A DNA stretch of 64,000 nt from Maioricimonas rarisocia (GCF_007747795.1 NZ_CP036275.1:1750501-1814500), one strand, 5' to 3'; positions 1 through 8,733 are shown, numbered from the stretch's first letter. Notes: generated by a model from the sequence alone, not told the origin. Made by a program: numbers and translations.

Positions 1-147
1 GCGGTTGGGACGCTCGTGGCGTTCGGCGTGGGAGTCGTCGCGCTGGAGTGGCTGCTGCGGCTGGTGACGCAGCGGCGACTGCACTGGTTCGCGTGGTACT
101 GCTACGCGGTGGGACTGGCGACGATTTCGTGGCAGTTGCTGGGGTGA
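1..147 (+). CDS. uppP: Undecaprenyl-diphosphatase UppP-like, C-terminal fragment
   Basis: The 5' part lies outside the window; 48 residues are visible before a TGA stop. The fragment holds two hydrophobic stretches joined by a short basic loop and an aromatic segment (RRLHWFAWYCYAVG), resembling the last two helices of the BacA/UppP family. These integral membrane enzymes recycle undecaprenyl pyrophosphate to the monophosphate for cell-wall and glycan synthesis. The diagnostic catalytic motifs are upstream of the window, so the call rests on the C-terminal pattern only. No terminator is visible before the insertion sequence that starts about 50 bases downstream. Confidence 0.6.
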   Translation, partial: AVGTLVAFGVGVVALEWLLRLVTQRRLHWFAWYCYAVGLATISWQLLG

Positions 148-231
148 GGACAGGAGATAGGAATTAGGAATCAGGAGCGGTAGGGCCGGCTATTGCCCAA
201 TGGCACTAAGTTTGTATTGACATGGAAGAGT

Positions 232-280
232 GCCTCCTGACACAAGTCGTTTGTGCAAAACGGTATTCGTGTCAGGAGGC
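232..280 (+). promoter_or_regulatory. 12-bp stem-loop sequestering the transposase Shine-Dalgarno
   Basis: GCCTCCTGACAC at 232-243 is the exact reverse complement of GTGTCAGGAGGC at 269-280, leaving a 25-nt loop. The 3' arm contains AGGAGG (274-279), eight bases before the ATG at 288. Folded in RNA, the stem would hide the ribosome-binding site. Stem-loops that block translation of transcripts entering from outside are known in other insertion sequences such as IS10 and IS50. Regulation here is inferred from position and pairing. Confidence 0.7.
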
Positions 281-287
281 CTCAAAG

Positions 288-1757
288 ATGCTCACGGATG
301 AGCCAAGGTATGATGTCTGGGAACAGATTCGTCAACAGGACCTCAAAGCGTTTGCCCGGCTACTGCCTGAGTCGCTCGTCGTTCAGGCCGCCGAGCGGGC
401 GGATGTCAGGATCGTTCGCTCGGCATTGGCAATTCCCAACCTGGTCTGGCTGGGAGTGCTCTCGGCACTGCATTCGACAAAGAGCTTTGCCCGGATTCTC
501 ACGCTGACCGCCCAGATGTTGGACCTGTCGGCCAATGGCTTGCCCGAAGCGGTTGCACGATCCCGCCGCAACGCGGCACGACGCAAACCGAAGGCATCGA
601 AACACAGTCCGCGGGGAAAAGATCCTGCGACGGTGACTGAAGAAGCCTTCACCCAGGCCCGCCGACGCATGCCGGTCGCTGTCTGGTTCGTCCTCATCGA
701 ACTGCTCACGGCCCGGTTCGAGGAACAGCACCAAGACCTGATCCGCTGGAAGCGGTTTCGTTTGCTGGCGCTGGACGGGACCACCATTCGGCTGCCGCAA
801 CACAATCGTCTGGCCGAGCACTTCGGCACCAGCAGCAACGGCCGGTATCGTGTCGCGCAGGCCCGTATGGTCATGTTGCAGTTGCCTCTGGTCCGTCTGC
901 CCTGGCGGTACGAACTGGGACCGGTCGACGAAGGCGAACGCACCGTGGCCGCCCGATTGCTGAAGCAGGTACGGCGTAACGATCTGGTGCTGATGGATCA
1001 GGGGTTCTGGAGCTACGGGTTGTTCCATCAGATCCATGCAGCGCGGGGCTACTTTGCGATTCGACAGTATCCGGGTGTTCGCATGAAGACGCTGCGGCGG
1101 CTGGGCCCCAGGGATCGCATTGTGCGCTGGAAAACTCCCTCCGGACCACGTTGGCGCAATGCAAATCTTCCCGAGTCGATCACGCTGCGCGTCATCAACT
1201 ACCAGATCAAAGGCTTTCCCCCCAGTGCGGTGGTGACCAATGTGCTGGGACCGAAGCGCATCAGTCGCGAAGACTGGATCCGGATGGCGACAGAAGCCGA
1301 ACCGGGACATCCACTGGATCCCGCGGTGCGCAAAGGCATCGGGTTGTATCATCGTCGCTGGGAGATCGAAACGACGTTTCAGGAACTGAAAGTCTACCAG
1401 GGGCTGGAACGGACCCTGCGGAGTCATTCGCCGGAATCAGTGCAGTACGAGGTGGCCGGCCACGTGGTGCTGTACCTGCTGGTTCGCTGGTTAATGGTCG
1501 AAGCCGCGCAGCGGTCCACCGGCGACGGAGACCCGTTGGGGGTGAGCTTCAAGCACGCCCTGGAAGAACTGGTGACGGCTTGGCCGCTGTTGCTGACATC
1601 CACCTCAACGGAGGTGAACCGTCGCGTGCTTCCCAAGCTGCTGGCAGCTATTGCATCTCACGAAGTCCAGTGGCGTCCCGGCCGAACATTCGCCAGAAAG
1701 ACAAGCAGTGCAAGCAAGAAGCGCCGACGAAAGAAGAGCGCACGCCAACAAACTTAG
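288..1757 (+). CDS. IS4-type DDE transposase
   Basis: This gene encodes a 489-residue transposase that would cut and join the ends of the surrounding element. Visible catalytic features are the first Asp in LALDGTTIRLP, the second Asp in VLMDQGFWSY, and the C-terminal signature YHRRWEIETTFQELK, which fits the IS4-type Y(2)R(3)E(6)K spacing. The ATG at 288 is chosen because a perfect AGGAGG lies eight bases upstream. An in-frame ATG at 222 would add 22 residues but lies at the inner edge of the left inverted repeat without a ribosome site. The C-terminus is Lys/Arg-rich and runs into the right inverted repeat. No frameshift or internal stop is present. Confidence 0.92.
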   Translation: MLTDEPRYDVWEQIRQQDLKAFARLLPESLVVQAAERADVRIVRSALAIPNLVWLGVLSALHSTKSFARILTLTAQMLDLSANGLPEAVARSRRNAARRKPKASKHSPRGKDPATVTEEAFTQARRRMPVAVWFVLIELLTARFEEQHQDLIRWKRFRLLALDGTTIRLPQHNRLAEHFGTSSNGRYRVAQARMVMLQLPLVRLPWRYELGPVDEGERTVAARLLKQVRRNDLVLMDQGFWSYGLFHQIHAARGYFAIRQYPGVRMKTLRRLGPRDRIVRWKTPSGPRWRNANLPESITLRVINYQIKGFPPSAVVTNVLGPKRISREDWIRMATEAEPGHPLDPAVRKGIGLYHRRWEIETTFQELKVYQGLERTLRSHSPESVQYEVAGHVVLYLLVRWLMVEAAQRSTGDGDPLGVSFKHALEELVTAWPLLLTSTSTEVNRRVLPKLLAAIASHEVQWRPGRTFARKTSSASKKRRRKKSARQQT

Positions 1758-1767
1758 TGCCATTGGG

Positions 1768-2254
1768 CTATTGCCGGCCGGCGAATTCATGATGAGGCCC
1801 GGCGGTCGGTTACCGGGGCCGTGACGAATTCACCTCGTCCGCAGTCTGTTTCTGCGTGGAGTGCGGCATGATTGTTTCACCCTGGTCCGGCGCCCCAGCC
1901 ACCGCTCCGACGCTTCGGACAGGACACATGCTCGCCTTGACGGGGCGAGCATGGCACCCGTTGTAACCCGCCCTGCGTGGTTCACGCTGGGGGCTCGCCT
2001 GCGGCTCGACCCCAGCCACCCATCCCAACCGCTGCGACGAAACAATGTTTGCCCCACGAGAGCCGTAGGGCCGGCTGTTGCCGGCCGATGGTCGAAAGCG
2101 GTCGGTTGGATCGACCCTGCCCACGCTCACCTGGTGGCCGTAGGGCAGGCTCCGCCTGCCGCCGGTGCAGAGACGTTCGCGATGCTGAGGGGGGGCAGGC
2201 GCCCCAGCCACACCGCCACAGATCCAATGCTGGGACAAGTCCCGGCCTGCCTGG
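1768..2254. repeat. Repeat-rich intergenic region with hairpins
   Basis: No convincing gene lies here. The stretch is a mosaic of short palindromes also seen elsewhere in the window. A GGCCGGC/GCCGGCC hairpin with loop TGTT lies at 2069-2086. A GGCAGGC/GCCTGCC hairpin lies at 2144-2160. A CTGGGAC-type palindrome near 2229-2246 is related to copies near 57066, 61786 and 62010. The phrase CCCCAGCCACC recurs three times, near 1894, 2010 and 2200, and again near 18734. Overlapping open frames on both strands here have low-complexity Arg/Pro/Gly composition and look spurious. Confidence 0.7.
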
Positions 2255-3703
2255 CTACAGATACGGCGAGGCGAGTCGGGCCAGGCCGTCGCGGATGCGG
2301 ACCGGGAACGAACGCTGCGACCACTCCTTCCAGGTCAATTCGCGGGCCCGCAACTGCTTGTGGTCGAAGATCTCGGACAGTTCCCCGTTCAGATCTTCGC
2401 TGTAGCACTCGACATTGAACTCGAAGTTCAGCCGCAGGCTGCGGTCATCCCAGTTGGACGATCCGATCAGCGACCAGCCGTTGTCGACGAGCAGCAGTTT
2501 GGAATGGTCGAAAGGGGGTGGGGCAAGCCACACGCGGATCCCCCGTTCGAGCAGTTCTTCGAGCTGTGCCATGCAGGCCCATTCGACGAGCTTGATGTTG
2601 TTGCGTTCGGGGATGATGACGCGGACGTCGACGCCTCGCATGGCGGCGGTCGAGAGTGCGGTGACCATGGGAGGATCGGGGAGGAAGTACGGCGTGGAGA
2701 TGAGCAGTCGCGACTCGGCCACGGCGATTGCCCCATGGATCGCGAGCCGCAGCTTGTCGAAGTCCTCGTCGGGGCCGTCAGAGATCCCCCGGGCCCAGAC
2801 GTCGCCGCTCAGGTCCAGCGAAGGGAACCAGAGGTCGCCGGTCAGGATCTCGTCGGTGGTGAATGCCCAGTCGGTGGCGAAGGCTTCCTGCAGGTGTGCG
2901 ACAACCGGGCCTTCGATCCGAAAATGAATGTCCTGGACCGGGTGAGACGGATTGTTATTGAGGCGGCATCCTTCGCGGATGTTGAGACCTCCCGTGAAAC
3001 CGATGCGGCCGTCGACGACGAGGATCTTGCGGTGGTTCCGCAGGTTGGCGTAATTGAACAGTCGCGGCACGCGTGTCGGAAGGAAGATTGCGTGAGGCAG
3101 CTGGCGTTCCTTGAGCCCCGACTCGATCGTGGGGCGGCTGTAGTGGGTGCCAACGCCATCGACGAGAATCCGCACCTGGACGCCCCGTTCATGGGCTCGC
3201 TGGAGTGCATCGAGGAACTCGACGCCGGCTTCGTCGTGGTCGAAGATGTACGTGACCAGTGAAATGGATTGTTCTGCCGAGTCGATGGCCGCAAGCATCT
3301 CAGGGTAGGCTTCGTCACCGTTGAGGAGCGGCCGGACCGTGTTTCCGGGAAGGAGCGGGCGGTCGGTCAGTTCGCTGACGACGCGGACCATCTGAAAGAG
3401 ACGCGGATACTCGGATGTTCCCCTGGGGACTGGTTTGCGGCTCTCCTCTCGTGGGAGATCGAGCTGCGAGACCGCGTCTCTGCGACGGCCGTGCATGTCT
3501 TTGCCGCGGCGCTGGATGCGATTGATGCCCAGCAGCCAGTAAAGCAGGGAGCCCAGCAGGGGGGCGAGCCAGATCAGCCCGAACCAGCCGATCGCGGAGC
3601 GCGTGTCCCGTTTGCGGGTCACGACATGTCCGGAAGCGACGAGCGCTGCGCAGATGCCGATCAGGGCAATCAGGTGGGGCCAGTAGTCAGTCAGAACGAA
3701 CAT
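2255..3703 (-). CDS. cls: Cardiolipin synthase (phospholipase D family)
   Basis: The 482-residue membrane protein would condense phosphatidylglycerol molecules, or a related pair, to cardiolipin at the inner membrane. Two N-terminal transmembrane helices (about residues 5-25 and 35-60) precede two phospholipase D domains. The first HKD motif is seen in NHRKILVVDGRIGFTGG and the second in DHSKLLLVDNGWSLIGSSNWD, both with intact His, Lys and Asp. The ATG at 3703 is chosen because translation from it begins directly with the first membrane helix; an upstream in-frame start would add 41 unrelated residues. Length and architecture match bacterial ClsA-type enzymes. It is monocistronic, with repeat-rich DNA downstream. 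Confidence 0.92.
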   Translation of the reverse strand: MFVLTDYWPHLIALIGICAALVASGHVVTRKRDTRSAIGWFGLIWLAPLLGSLLYWLLGINRIQRRGKDMHGRRRDAVSQLDLPREESRKPVPRGTSEYPRLFQMVRVVSELTDRPLLPGNTVRPLLNGDEAYPEMLAAIDSAEQSISLVTYIFDHDEAGVEFLDALQRAHERGVQVRILVDGVGTHYSRPTIESGLKERQLPHAIFLPTRVPRLFNYANLRNHRKILVVDGRIGFTGGLNIREGCRLNNNPSHPVQDIHFRIEGPVVAHLQEAFATDWAFTTDEILTGDLWFPSLDLSGDVWARGISDGPDEDFDKLRLAIHGAIAVAESRLLISTPYFLPDPPMVTALSTAAMRGVDVRVIIPERNNIKLVEWACMAQLEELLERGIRVWLAPPPFDHSKLLLVDNGWSLIGSSNWDDRSLRLNFEFNVECYSEDLNGELSEIFDHKQLRARELTWKEWSQRSFPVRIRDGLARLASPYL

Positions 3704-4153
3704 GGCGGGGGTATCGGGAATGTGAGATTCCGGTGCTGGAGACTTGGGAATCGTCCATTCCGGGGAAAGCCTGAGGAGACATCGCGTCGACGGGGCTATC
3801 CAGTCGCGCGGCACAGGTCGCATCATCCGGACGGGACCGCGCGTCCGTCAATCAGGTTGTATCGGCGGGATTATCGTTGAAGCCGTTCGTTCCGGCACAG
3901 GGGGCCTCCGGAGGTTGCGGAAGTCGTACCAGTCGGTGCAATGTGCCCAGTACTCGCATTCGACGGAATCGGTCGGGATTCCCGACGATGTTCCGTGCGC
4001 AGAACCTTCATCGCAAGCGTGGGGTCGCCGTGCTAGGCTATTCTGAATCAGCAGGCCGCTTTGCGGAAGGCCGCCTGTCGGGGCGTCTGCAGTCGACGCC
4101 CGCCGCGAAACCTCACCCACACTTTCGTCAGCTCACAGCACGGAGAGTTCGCC
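3704..4153. other. Intergenic region, divergent promoters expected
   Basis: This 450-bp gap separates the divergent cls and ugd genes. Open frames on both strands lack recognisable motifs and ribosome sites. Upstream signals for both genes must lie here, but I could not identify a convincing -35/-10 pair, operator or RNA gene. Confidence 0.5.
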
Positions 4154-5470
4154 GTGAAAGTCGTCATGCTGGGGACCGGCTACGTCGGTCTCGTCACCGG
4201 AACCTGTTTCGCGGACAGCGGAAACGATGTCACCTGCGTGGACATCAATCAGCAGAAGATCGATATGCTCAATCGGGGCGAAGTCCCGATCTACGAGCCC
4301 GGGCTGGCCGAGATGGTCCGTCGCAATGCGGCTTCGGGCCGGCTGCAGTTCACCACGGATCTGCGGGGACCGGTTGCGGAGGCCGATTGCGTCTTCGTTG
4401 CGGTCGGAACGCCACAGGGAGACGACGGGTCGGCAGATCTGAGCTACGTCTTCGGAGCGGCCGAGGCGATCGCCCCGCATCTGCGTGAGGATGCGATCGT
4501 CGTCGTCAAAAGCACGGTTCCGGTCGGGACGAACCGCGCCGTTTTCGGTCGACTGAAGGAACTGACCGGACGGGATGTGCACGTCGCCTCGAACCCGGAG
4601 TTCCTCAAGGAAGGGTGTGCGATCGACGATTTCACGAAGCCGGATCGTGTCGTCGTCGGCGTCATGGACAAGAAAGTCGGCGAAGTCCTCGCACAGCTGT
4701 ACGCCCCGTTCCTGCGCACGGAACAGCCGTTCCTGGTCATGGGCCTCGAGAGTGCCGAGATGACCAAGTACGTCGCCAACTGCATGCTGGCGACCAAGAT
4801 CAGTTTCATCAACGAAATGGCCAACCTGTGCGACCGGGTGGGGGCGGACATCAACGAGGTTCGTCGCGGCATCGGCCACGATCAGCGAATCGGGTTTTCG
4901 TTCCTGTTTCCCGGCGTTGGCTACGGCGGTTCGTGTTTCCCGAAGGACGTGCGGGCGATGATCTCGGTCGCCGACACGCGTGGGATGGATGCGGAGATCC
5001 TCAAGGCGGTCGACGAGGTCAACAACCGGCAGAAGCACGTCCTGTTCGCGAAACTGGACGAGCACTTCGGCGGGGATCTGAAGGGTAAGAAGATCGCGGT
5101 CTGGGGGCTCTCGTTCAAGCCGCGGACGGACGACATCCGGGAAGCCCCCTCGCTGGTGCTGATCGAGCAGCTGCTCGCCGGCGGGGCCGACATTCACGTG
5201 CATGACCCGGTTGCCGTGGAGAACGTGAAGGCTCAGTTGGGGGACAAACTGACATATCACGAACACCACTACGATGCCCTGGAGGGGGTCGACGCTCTAG
5301 CGATCGTTACGGAGTGGAATGAGTACCGGAATCCCGACTTCGAGTACGTCAAGCACAAGATGGGCACGCCGGTCATCTTCGACGGTCGAAACCTGTACGA
5401 CCCGGAGAAGATGGGGGCAGCCGGATTCACGTATTCCGGGATCGGGCTGAAGTCGCCAGGCCGGCGGTGA
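4154..5470 (+). CDS. ugd: UDP-glucose 6-dehydrogenase
   Basis: This cytoplasmic enzyme oxidises UDP-glucose to UDP-glucuronate with two NAD+, feeding glycan and exopolysaccharide synthesis. The 438-residue product starts with the Rossmann fingerprint [10 protein letters not shown], followed by the conserved STVPVGT and NPEFLKEG segments. The catalytic cysteine motif is [10 protein letters not shown], and the C-terminal NAD/UDP-binding domain contains [16 protein letters not shown]. Length is typical of the UDPGDH family. The GTG at 4154 is chosen because it starts exactly at the conserved N-terminus ([12 protein letters not shown]) and has GGAG upstream. It is followed by a strong terminator, so it appears to be transcribed alone. 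Confidence 0.95.
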   Translation: MKVVMLGTGYVGLVTGTCFADSGNDVTCVDINQQKIDMLNRGEVPIYEPGLAEMVRRNAASGRLQFTTDLRGPVAEADCVFVAVGTPQGDDGSADLSYVFGAAEAIAPHLREDAIVVVKSTVPVGTNRAVFGRLKELTGRDVHVASNPEFLKEGCAIDDFTKPDRVVVGVMDKKVGEVLAQLYAPFLRTEQPFLVMGLESAEMTKYVANCMLATKISFINEMANLCDRVGADINEVRRGIGHDQRIGFSFLFPGVGYGGSCFPKDVRAMISVADTRGMDAEILKAVDEVNNRQKHVLFAKLDEHFGGDLKGKKIAVWGLSFKPRTDDIREAPSLVLIEQLLAGGADIHVHDPVAVENVKAQLGDKLTYHEHHYDALEGVDALAIVTEWNEYRNPDFEYVKHKMGTPVIFDGRNLYDPEKMGAAGFTYSGIGLKSPGRR

Positions 5471-5496
5471 AGCCGTCTGAAACGGACTGCGCATGC

Positions 5497-5528
5497 AAAA
5501 CGCCGACGAGTGGTTTCGTCGGCGTTTT
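5497..5528 (+). terminator. Rho-independent terminator after ugd
   Basis: A perfect 13-bp stem, AAAACGCCGACGA at 5497-5509 and TCGTCGGCGTTTT at 5516-5528, encloses a 6-nt loop 26 bases after the ugd stop. The A-rich and T-rich outer stem makes it potentially bidirectional. Confidence 0.9.
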
Positions 5529-5716
5529 CTCGTTGGGCGTCTCAGGCGAGGCCACAAGCCGATTGGCTGCCAGCGAGAGGCAGGTTCCCGGGGGCCTCGG
5601 GCACAACGGGTCAGAAGGCCCTGGCGATGCGAGTGCGACACTCGTCGTTGCCTGCCGGCGACGAGACGGGGCAGCACGGCTTCGCTGCAAGCGAACGGTA
5701 CCCCGGCCGCGGGGCA

Positions 5717-5806
5717 TCAGTCCTTTCTGTGGCGAATCTTGGCGCGGTTACGACGCTTCTTCCGACCCAGTTTGCGACGACCTTTTCCAGACTTCTTGAC
5801 ACCCAT
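5717..5806 (-). CDS. Tiny basic protein, possibly ribosome-associated
   Basis: A 29-residue ORF encodes an extremely basic peptide beginning MGVKKSGKGRRKLGRKKRR and ending in KIRHRKD, with over half of its residues Lys or Arg. A GGGGGAG sequence about ten bases upstream of the ATG supports translation. The composition resembles very small ribosome-associated proteins (bTHX or AURKAIP1/COX24-like), but I cannot assign it to one of them. A longer in-frame frame reading from 5959 lacks this basic character upstream of the ATG. It would act by binding rRNA or other nucleic acid, if expressed. Moderate confidence that it is a gene, low on function. Confidence 0.6.
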   Translation of the reverse strand: MGVKKSGKGRRKLGRKKRRNRAKIRHRKD

Positions 5807-6019
5807 TCTGCAGGCACTCCCCCATTGTTGAGGTGATTGAGTTTTGCGAACAATTCCGCGAGTTTCAAAGCGAAGACATTTCAGGATACGTGAGGCATCA
5901 TGACATTTCAATGCCTGACACAGGCGGGAGATGGGCGAATTGCGCCCGTGGCCCGCCAACAGCCGCTCCCGTCATTCGTCCGGCTGATTCTGCCGGCAGG
6001 GGGGGCGATCGGGCTGCGG

Positions 6020-6502
6020 TCAGGGGAGTCCCCCAAACTGGCGGATTGCCTCGTAGACGATCGTGTTGGCGGTGCTCGCCAGATTGAGACTGCGAACTTC
6101 CGGCCGCATCGGGAGTTTGAGGCACCGGTGTGCCAGACGCTCACGGAGGCTGTCGGGCAGGCCCCGCGACTCGCTGCCGAAGACCAGCACATCTCCCGGC
6201 TGAAACGACACCTCCCAGGCCAGTTTCGTGGCGTAACGGGTGAGCAGCCACATCCGTTCCGCCGGCAGCCGTGACTCCAGTTCGGCCCAGCTGTCGACCG
6301 CTTCCCAGTCGAGGTGCTGCCAGTAGTCCATGCCGGCCCGCTTGAGGTACCGGTCGTCGAGCCGGTATCCGAGCGGTCGGACCAGCCAGAGTTTCGCGCC
6401 GACTGCGACACAGGTGCGACCGATGTTGCCGGTGTTCTGGGGAATGTCGGGCTGGTACAGCACGACATGCAGCGGCGGTTGAGGGGAGTCCATCGTCGTC
6501 AT
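6020..6502 (-). CDS. trmL: tRNA (cytidine/uridine-34 2'-O)-methyltransferase, TrmL-type
   Basis: This SPOUT-class enzyme methylates the 2'-OH of the wobble nucleotide in certain tRNA-Leu isoacceptors using S-adenosylmethionine. The 160-residue product shows the family motifs in order: [10 protein letters not shown] near the N-terminus, [10 protein letters not shown] in the middle, and [20 protein letters not shown] near the C-terminus, which together form the knotted SAM site. Length matches TrmL. Translation can start at 6502 or at the second ATG (6493); 6502 lies five bases after the stop of the upstream dehydratase, suggesting coupling. It is the last gene of a three-gene minus-strand set with an SDR and a pterin dehydratase. 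Confidence 0.93.
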   Translation of the reverse strand: MTTMDSPQPPLHVVLYQPDIPQNTGNIGRTCVAVGAKLWLVRPLGYRLDDRYLKRAGMDYWQHLDWEAVDSWAELESRLPAERMWLLTRYATKLAWEVSFQPGDVLVFGSESRGLPDSLRERLAHRCLKLPMRPEVRSLNLASTANTIVYEAIRQFGGLP

Positions 6503-6507
6503 GCCGC

Positions 6508-6852
6508 TCAGCGAACCCAGGTTTTGGGGAAGCCGTCGAGCGGCGAATTCTCGTCGGGCCGCCACAGCGCGACTTCATCGATCCGCCGGGCCAGGGCGAT
6601 GTCACTTTCGGTGATCGCGCGGACGCGGTGCGTCTGGATCTTCACCACGACCTGCGCGTACCCGAGTTCGAGGTCGGGGTGGTGCCAGGCGGCATCGGCC
6701 ACGTAGGCGATTGCGTTGGCGAGCATCATCGTGTGCGGCCAGCCGGGTGTCCGGTATTTGCGTCGGAGCCAGCCGTCCCGGATTTCCCACTCGGGGAGCT
6801 GCTCGAGTTCCTGAGCCAGTTGATCTTCAGTGAGGATGACGTCTTCGGCCAT
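6508..6852 (-). CDS. phhB: Pterin-4a-carbinolamine dehydratase
   Basis: This small cytosolic enzyme dehydrates 4a-hydroxytetrahydropterin, regenerating the pterin cofactor of aromatic amino acid hydroxylases; members also occur in other pterin pathways. The 114-residue product contains the signature [20 protein letters not shown] followed by [11 protein letters not shown], fitting the family pattern of His-His-Pro, an aromatic residue, His and Asp. The ATG at 6852 gives the usual length; the longer frame adds 27 residues rich in Pro and Arg. It sits 55 bases after an SDR gene and five bases before trmL. No phenylalanine hydroxylase is in the window, so its partner is unknown. Confidence 0.93.
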   Translation of the reverse strand: MAEDVILTEDQLAQELEQLPEWEIRDGWLRRKYRTPGWPHTMMLANAIAYVADAAWHHPDLELGYAQVVVKIQTHRVRAITESDIALARRIDEVALWRPDENSPLDGFPKTWVR

Positions 6853-6907
6853 GATTATGTCTCCCGCCTGTTTGTACGCGGGACGAGGTCTCGCGGGTGG
6901 GACAGGT

Positions 6908-7696
6908 TCAGCGGATGGCCCCGCCGTTCGCATTGATCACCTGTCCGGTCAGGTAGCCGGCATCATCGCTGGCGAGGAACCGGGCCAGACGGGCGATGTC
7001 TTCGGGCGTTCCCCAGCGACGCAGTGGGGTTTCGCGGAGGACACGCTGCTGCCAGACGTCGCTCGCGGTTTCTCCCCAGGCGGTTTTGATCCAACCAGGG
7101 GCGATGCAGTTGACGCGAACCTGCGGTGCGAGACTGACGGCGAGTGAGCGGGTCAGGCCCATCACGGCGTTCTTCGCGGCGGCAAACAGTTCGCCGCTGT
7201 CTCCTTCCATGCCGCGATCCGCCTGGTCCCAGCCGATATTGAGCAACACGCCGCGGCCCTGTGCCTGCATCCGTTGCCCGACGAGCCGGCAGAGCAGGGC
7301 GGAGGAGCGGACATCGATGTCGAGCAGGCGCTGCAGTTTCTGGTCGTAAGGAAGGTCGGCATCGGGGCCGGTCAGCAGGTCGACGCCGGCGTTGTTGACC
7401 CAGGTGTCGATCTCTCCGAGTCGGTTGCAGGCCTCGCTGACAAACGGTTCGAGGGCCGCCGGATCTCCCAGGTCGGCAGAGAGGGTGACGGCCCGTCGGC
7501 CGAGGTTCTCAATATCGCGGGCGGTCTGTTCGGCCGCATCGGCAGACCGTCGGTAATGGACCAGGACGTCGGCGCCGGCACGGGCGAACTCGAGTGCGAT
7601 CGCGCGTCCGATGCCGGACGAGGCACCAGTGACGACGGCCCGTCGTCCCGACAGAGCGGCGAAGGATGAGGCTATCTGAGAGGTGTCCGAATCCAT
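6908..7696 (-). CDS. SDR-family protein with Tyr-to-Phe change in the active site
   Basis: A 262-residue short-chain dehydrogenase/reductase. The NAD(P)-binding TGASSGIG (about residues 23-30) and structural NNAG (101-104) are intact, and the protein ends with the usual LTGQVINANGGAIR. The expected YxxxK is FAAAK (F171, K175), and the preceding Ser-containing strand reads LLNIGWDQADRG, so the normal Ser-Tyr-Lys triad is not apparent. It may use another proton donor, bind without turnover, or act on an atypical substrate. The ATG at 7696 is chosen because upstream residues are not SDR-like. Its neighbour is a pterin dehydratase, so a pteridine substrate is possible but unproven. Confidence 0.88.
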   Translation of the reverse strand: MDSDTSQIASSFAALSGRRAVVTGASSGIGRAIALEFARAGADVLVHYRRSADAAEQTARDIENLGRRAVTLSADLGDPAALEPFVSEACNRLGEIDTWVNNAGVDLLTGPDADLPYDQKLQRLLDIDVRSSALLCRLVGQRMQAQGRGVLLNIGWDQADRGMEGDSGELFAAAKNAVMGLTRSLAVSLAPQVRVNCIAPGWIKTAWGETASDVWQQRVLRETPLRRWGTPEDIARLARFLASDDAGYLTGQVINANGGAIR

Positions 7697-8293
7697 AAAC
7701 CAACGGAAATCTGATGGCTGGCGGGAGAAGAATGCGTGTACGTCCCGCATTCTACGGATCCGGGAGGTGTGCCGGAAGTGATTGCCGGCAAGAGGGTTCG
7801 GAAGTCGCCCGGTCGGTCATGCCACTGGCGGTGCGATGTTGCCGGGAAGTGAATTCACGCGACCTTTGCAGGCAAGTGATTGACGCGCCCTGTTGGCCAC
7901 GCCATAATCGACGCAAAGGAATTGACAACGCTCATGTCATCGGGGAACAGTCCATCGCATGTCACAAGAATATCCCCGCTGTCACTGACTGAGCGTTGAA
8001 TCCCTGCGTCACGCGCGGAATGGATTTCGGGACGGCCGACTCTTCGGGCACACATCTCGAGTCGCCGGAAACCTCGAATCAAACGGATTTCAAGAGAATC
8101 CCCTAACGGATCGCCTCACTTGCCGGAGTCGGTACGCTCTGCACAGCGTCCGCTCAGGTTGACGGTCCGTTGTAGAAAGGCTTTCGTCTTGACGGAGTCT
8201 GACTCTCAGAAATCGAAAACGAACTCGACTCACCTGGGCCGTCATGGTGACCATGATGGCTCTGAATCCCAACCGAATCGACGGGGTGATGGA
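7697..8293. other. Intergenic region between divergent SDR and arsR genes
   Basis: This 597-bp gap carries only short open frames without recognisable motifs or convincing ribosome sites. A TTGACA-like hexamer occurs near 7922, but I see no good -10 partner. It probably holds the divergent promoters and a long leader for the ArsR-type gene. I saw no tRNA fold. Confidence 0.45.
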
Positions 8294-8695
8294 ATGGTTG
8301 CAAACCTGATGGAGCCTCCGCGTCAGGCCCAATCCAACGGAGCACGGTTTCCGGCTCTGTCTGACCAGCTCGAAAAGGACCTCGTGCAGGTCTTCAAGCT
8401 TCTGTCGGATGAAACGCGGCTGAAAATCCTGTTGTACCTGGTCCGTGAAGGTGAACTGCACGTCTCGGCATTGTGCGAACGGCTCGGACAGAGCCAGCCG
8501 GCCGTCAGCCACCACCTGGCACTGCTGCGTGTGGCTGGAATCATTGAGCCGCGACGGGACGGAAAGCACAACTTCTACTCGGTTCGCAAGGATCGTTTCC
8601 ACGAGATCATCGGGGAACTGTTCCAGAGCATGATGGCCGAAGGGGGGCAGCCGACCGTGCGGTTCGATGACTTCGTCATCACTCAGGATGCCTGA
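8294..8695 (+). CDS. ArsR-family winged-helix transcriptional regulator
   Basis: A 133-residue DNA-binding protein. The central winged helix-turn-helix is clear: KLLSDETRLKILLYLVREG, then VSALCERLGQSQPAVSHHLA as helix-turn-helix, then RDGKHNFYSVR as the wing. Members usually repress in the absence of a metal or other effector, but the CVC-type metal motif is not present, so the ligand is unknown. The ATG at 8294 is preferred over an upstream in-frame ATG because the upstream residues are low-complexity; ATG 8309 is an alternative. A strong terminator follows, so it is probably transcribed alone and its target is not obvious from position. Confidence 0.88.
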   Translation: MVANLMEPPRQAQSNGARFPALSDQLEKDLVQVFKLLSDETRLKILLYLVREGELHVSALCERLGQSQPAVSHHLALLRVAGIIEPRRDGKHNFYSVRKDRFHEIIGELFQSMMAEGGQPTVRFDDFVITQDA

Positions 8696-8733
8696 GCACG
8701 TGTCGGTATTCCCGAAGAATCCGCAATTTGCGT

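Larger units (their letters stand above)
196..1767 (+). mobile_element. IS4-type insertion sequence, complete
   Basis: A 1572-bp element is bounded by perfect 20-bp terminal inverted repeats at 196-215 and 1748-1767. The right repeat overlaps the end of the transposase gene, whose stop codon lies inside it. A 6-bp direct repeat, CTATTG, flanks it at 190-195 and 1768-1773 and is the likely target duplication. Removing the element plus one repeat restores a dispersed hairpin (GGCCGGC, loop TATT, GCCGGCC), near-identical to the copy at 2069-2086. Intact repeats, intact gene and clean duplication suggest recent insertion. The family call comes from the DDE transposase with its Y(2)R(3)E(6)K signature. 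Confidence 0.9.

Noticed and set aside
217-245. TTGACA at 217-222 as an insertion-sequence promoter
   Set aside because: The hexamer matches a -35 box, but the segment 17 bp further (240-245) does not resemble a -10 box.
222-287. Upstream in-frame ATG for the transposase
   Set aside because: It lies just inside the left inverted repeat with no ribosome-binding site, and the region forms the 5' arm and loop of the regulatory hairpin.
360-1427. Long antisense frame inside the transposase gene
   Set aside because: It mirrors the DDE transposase and has no motif or ribosome site; a shadow of codon bias.
1768-2254. Several 80-180-residue open frames in the repeat region
   Set aside because: Overlapping on all frames, Arg/Pro/Gly-rich, and made of palindromic repeats; not credible proteins.
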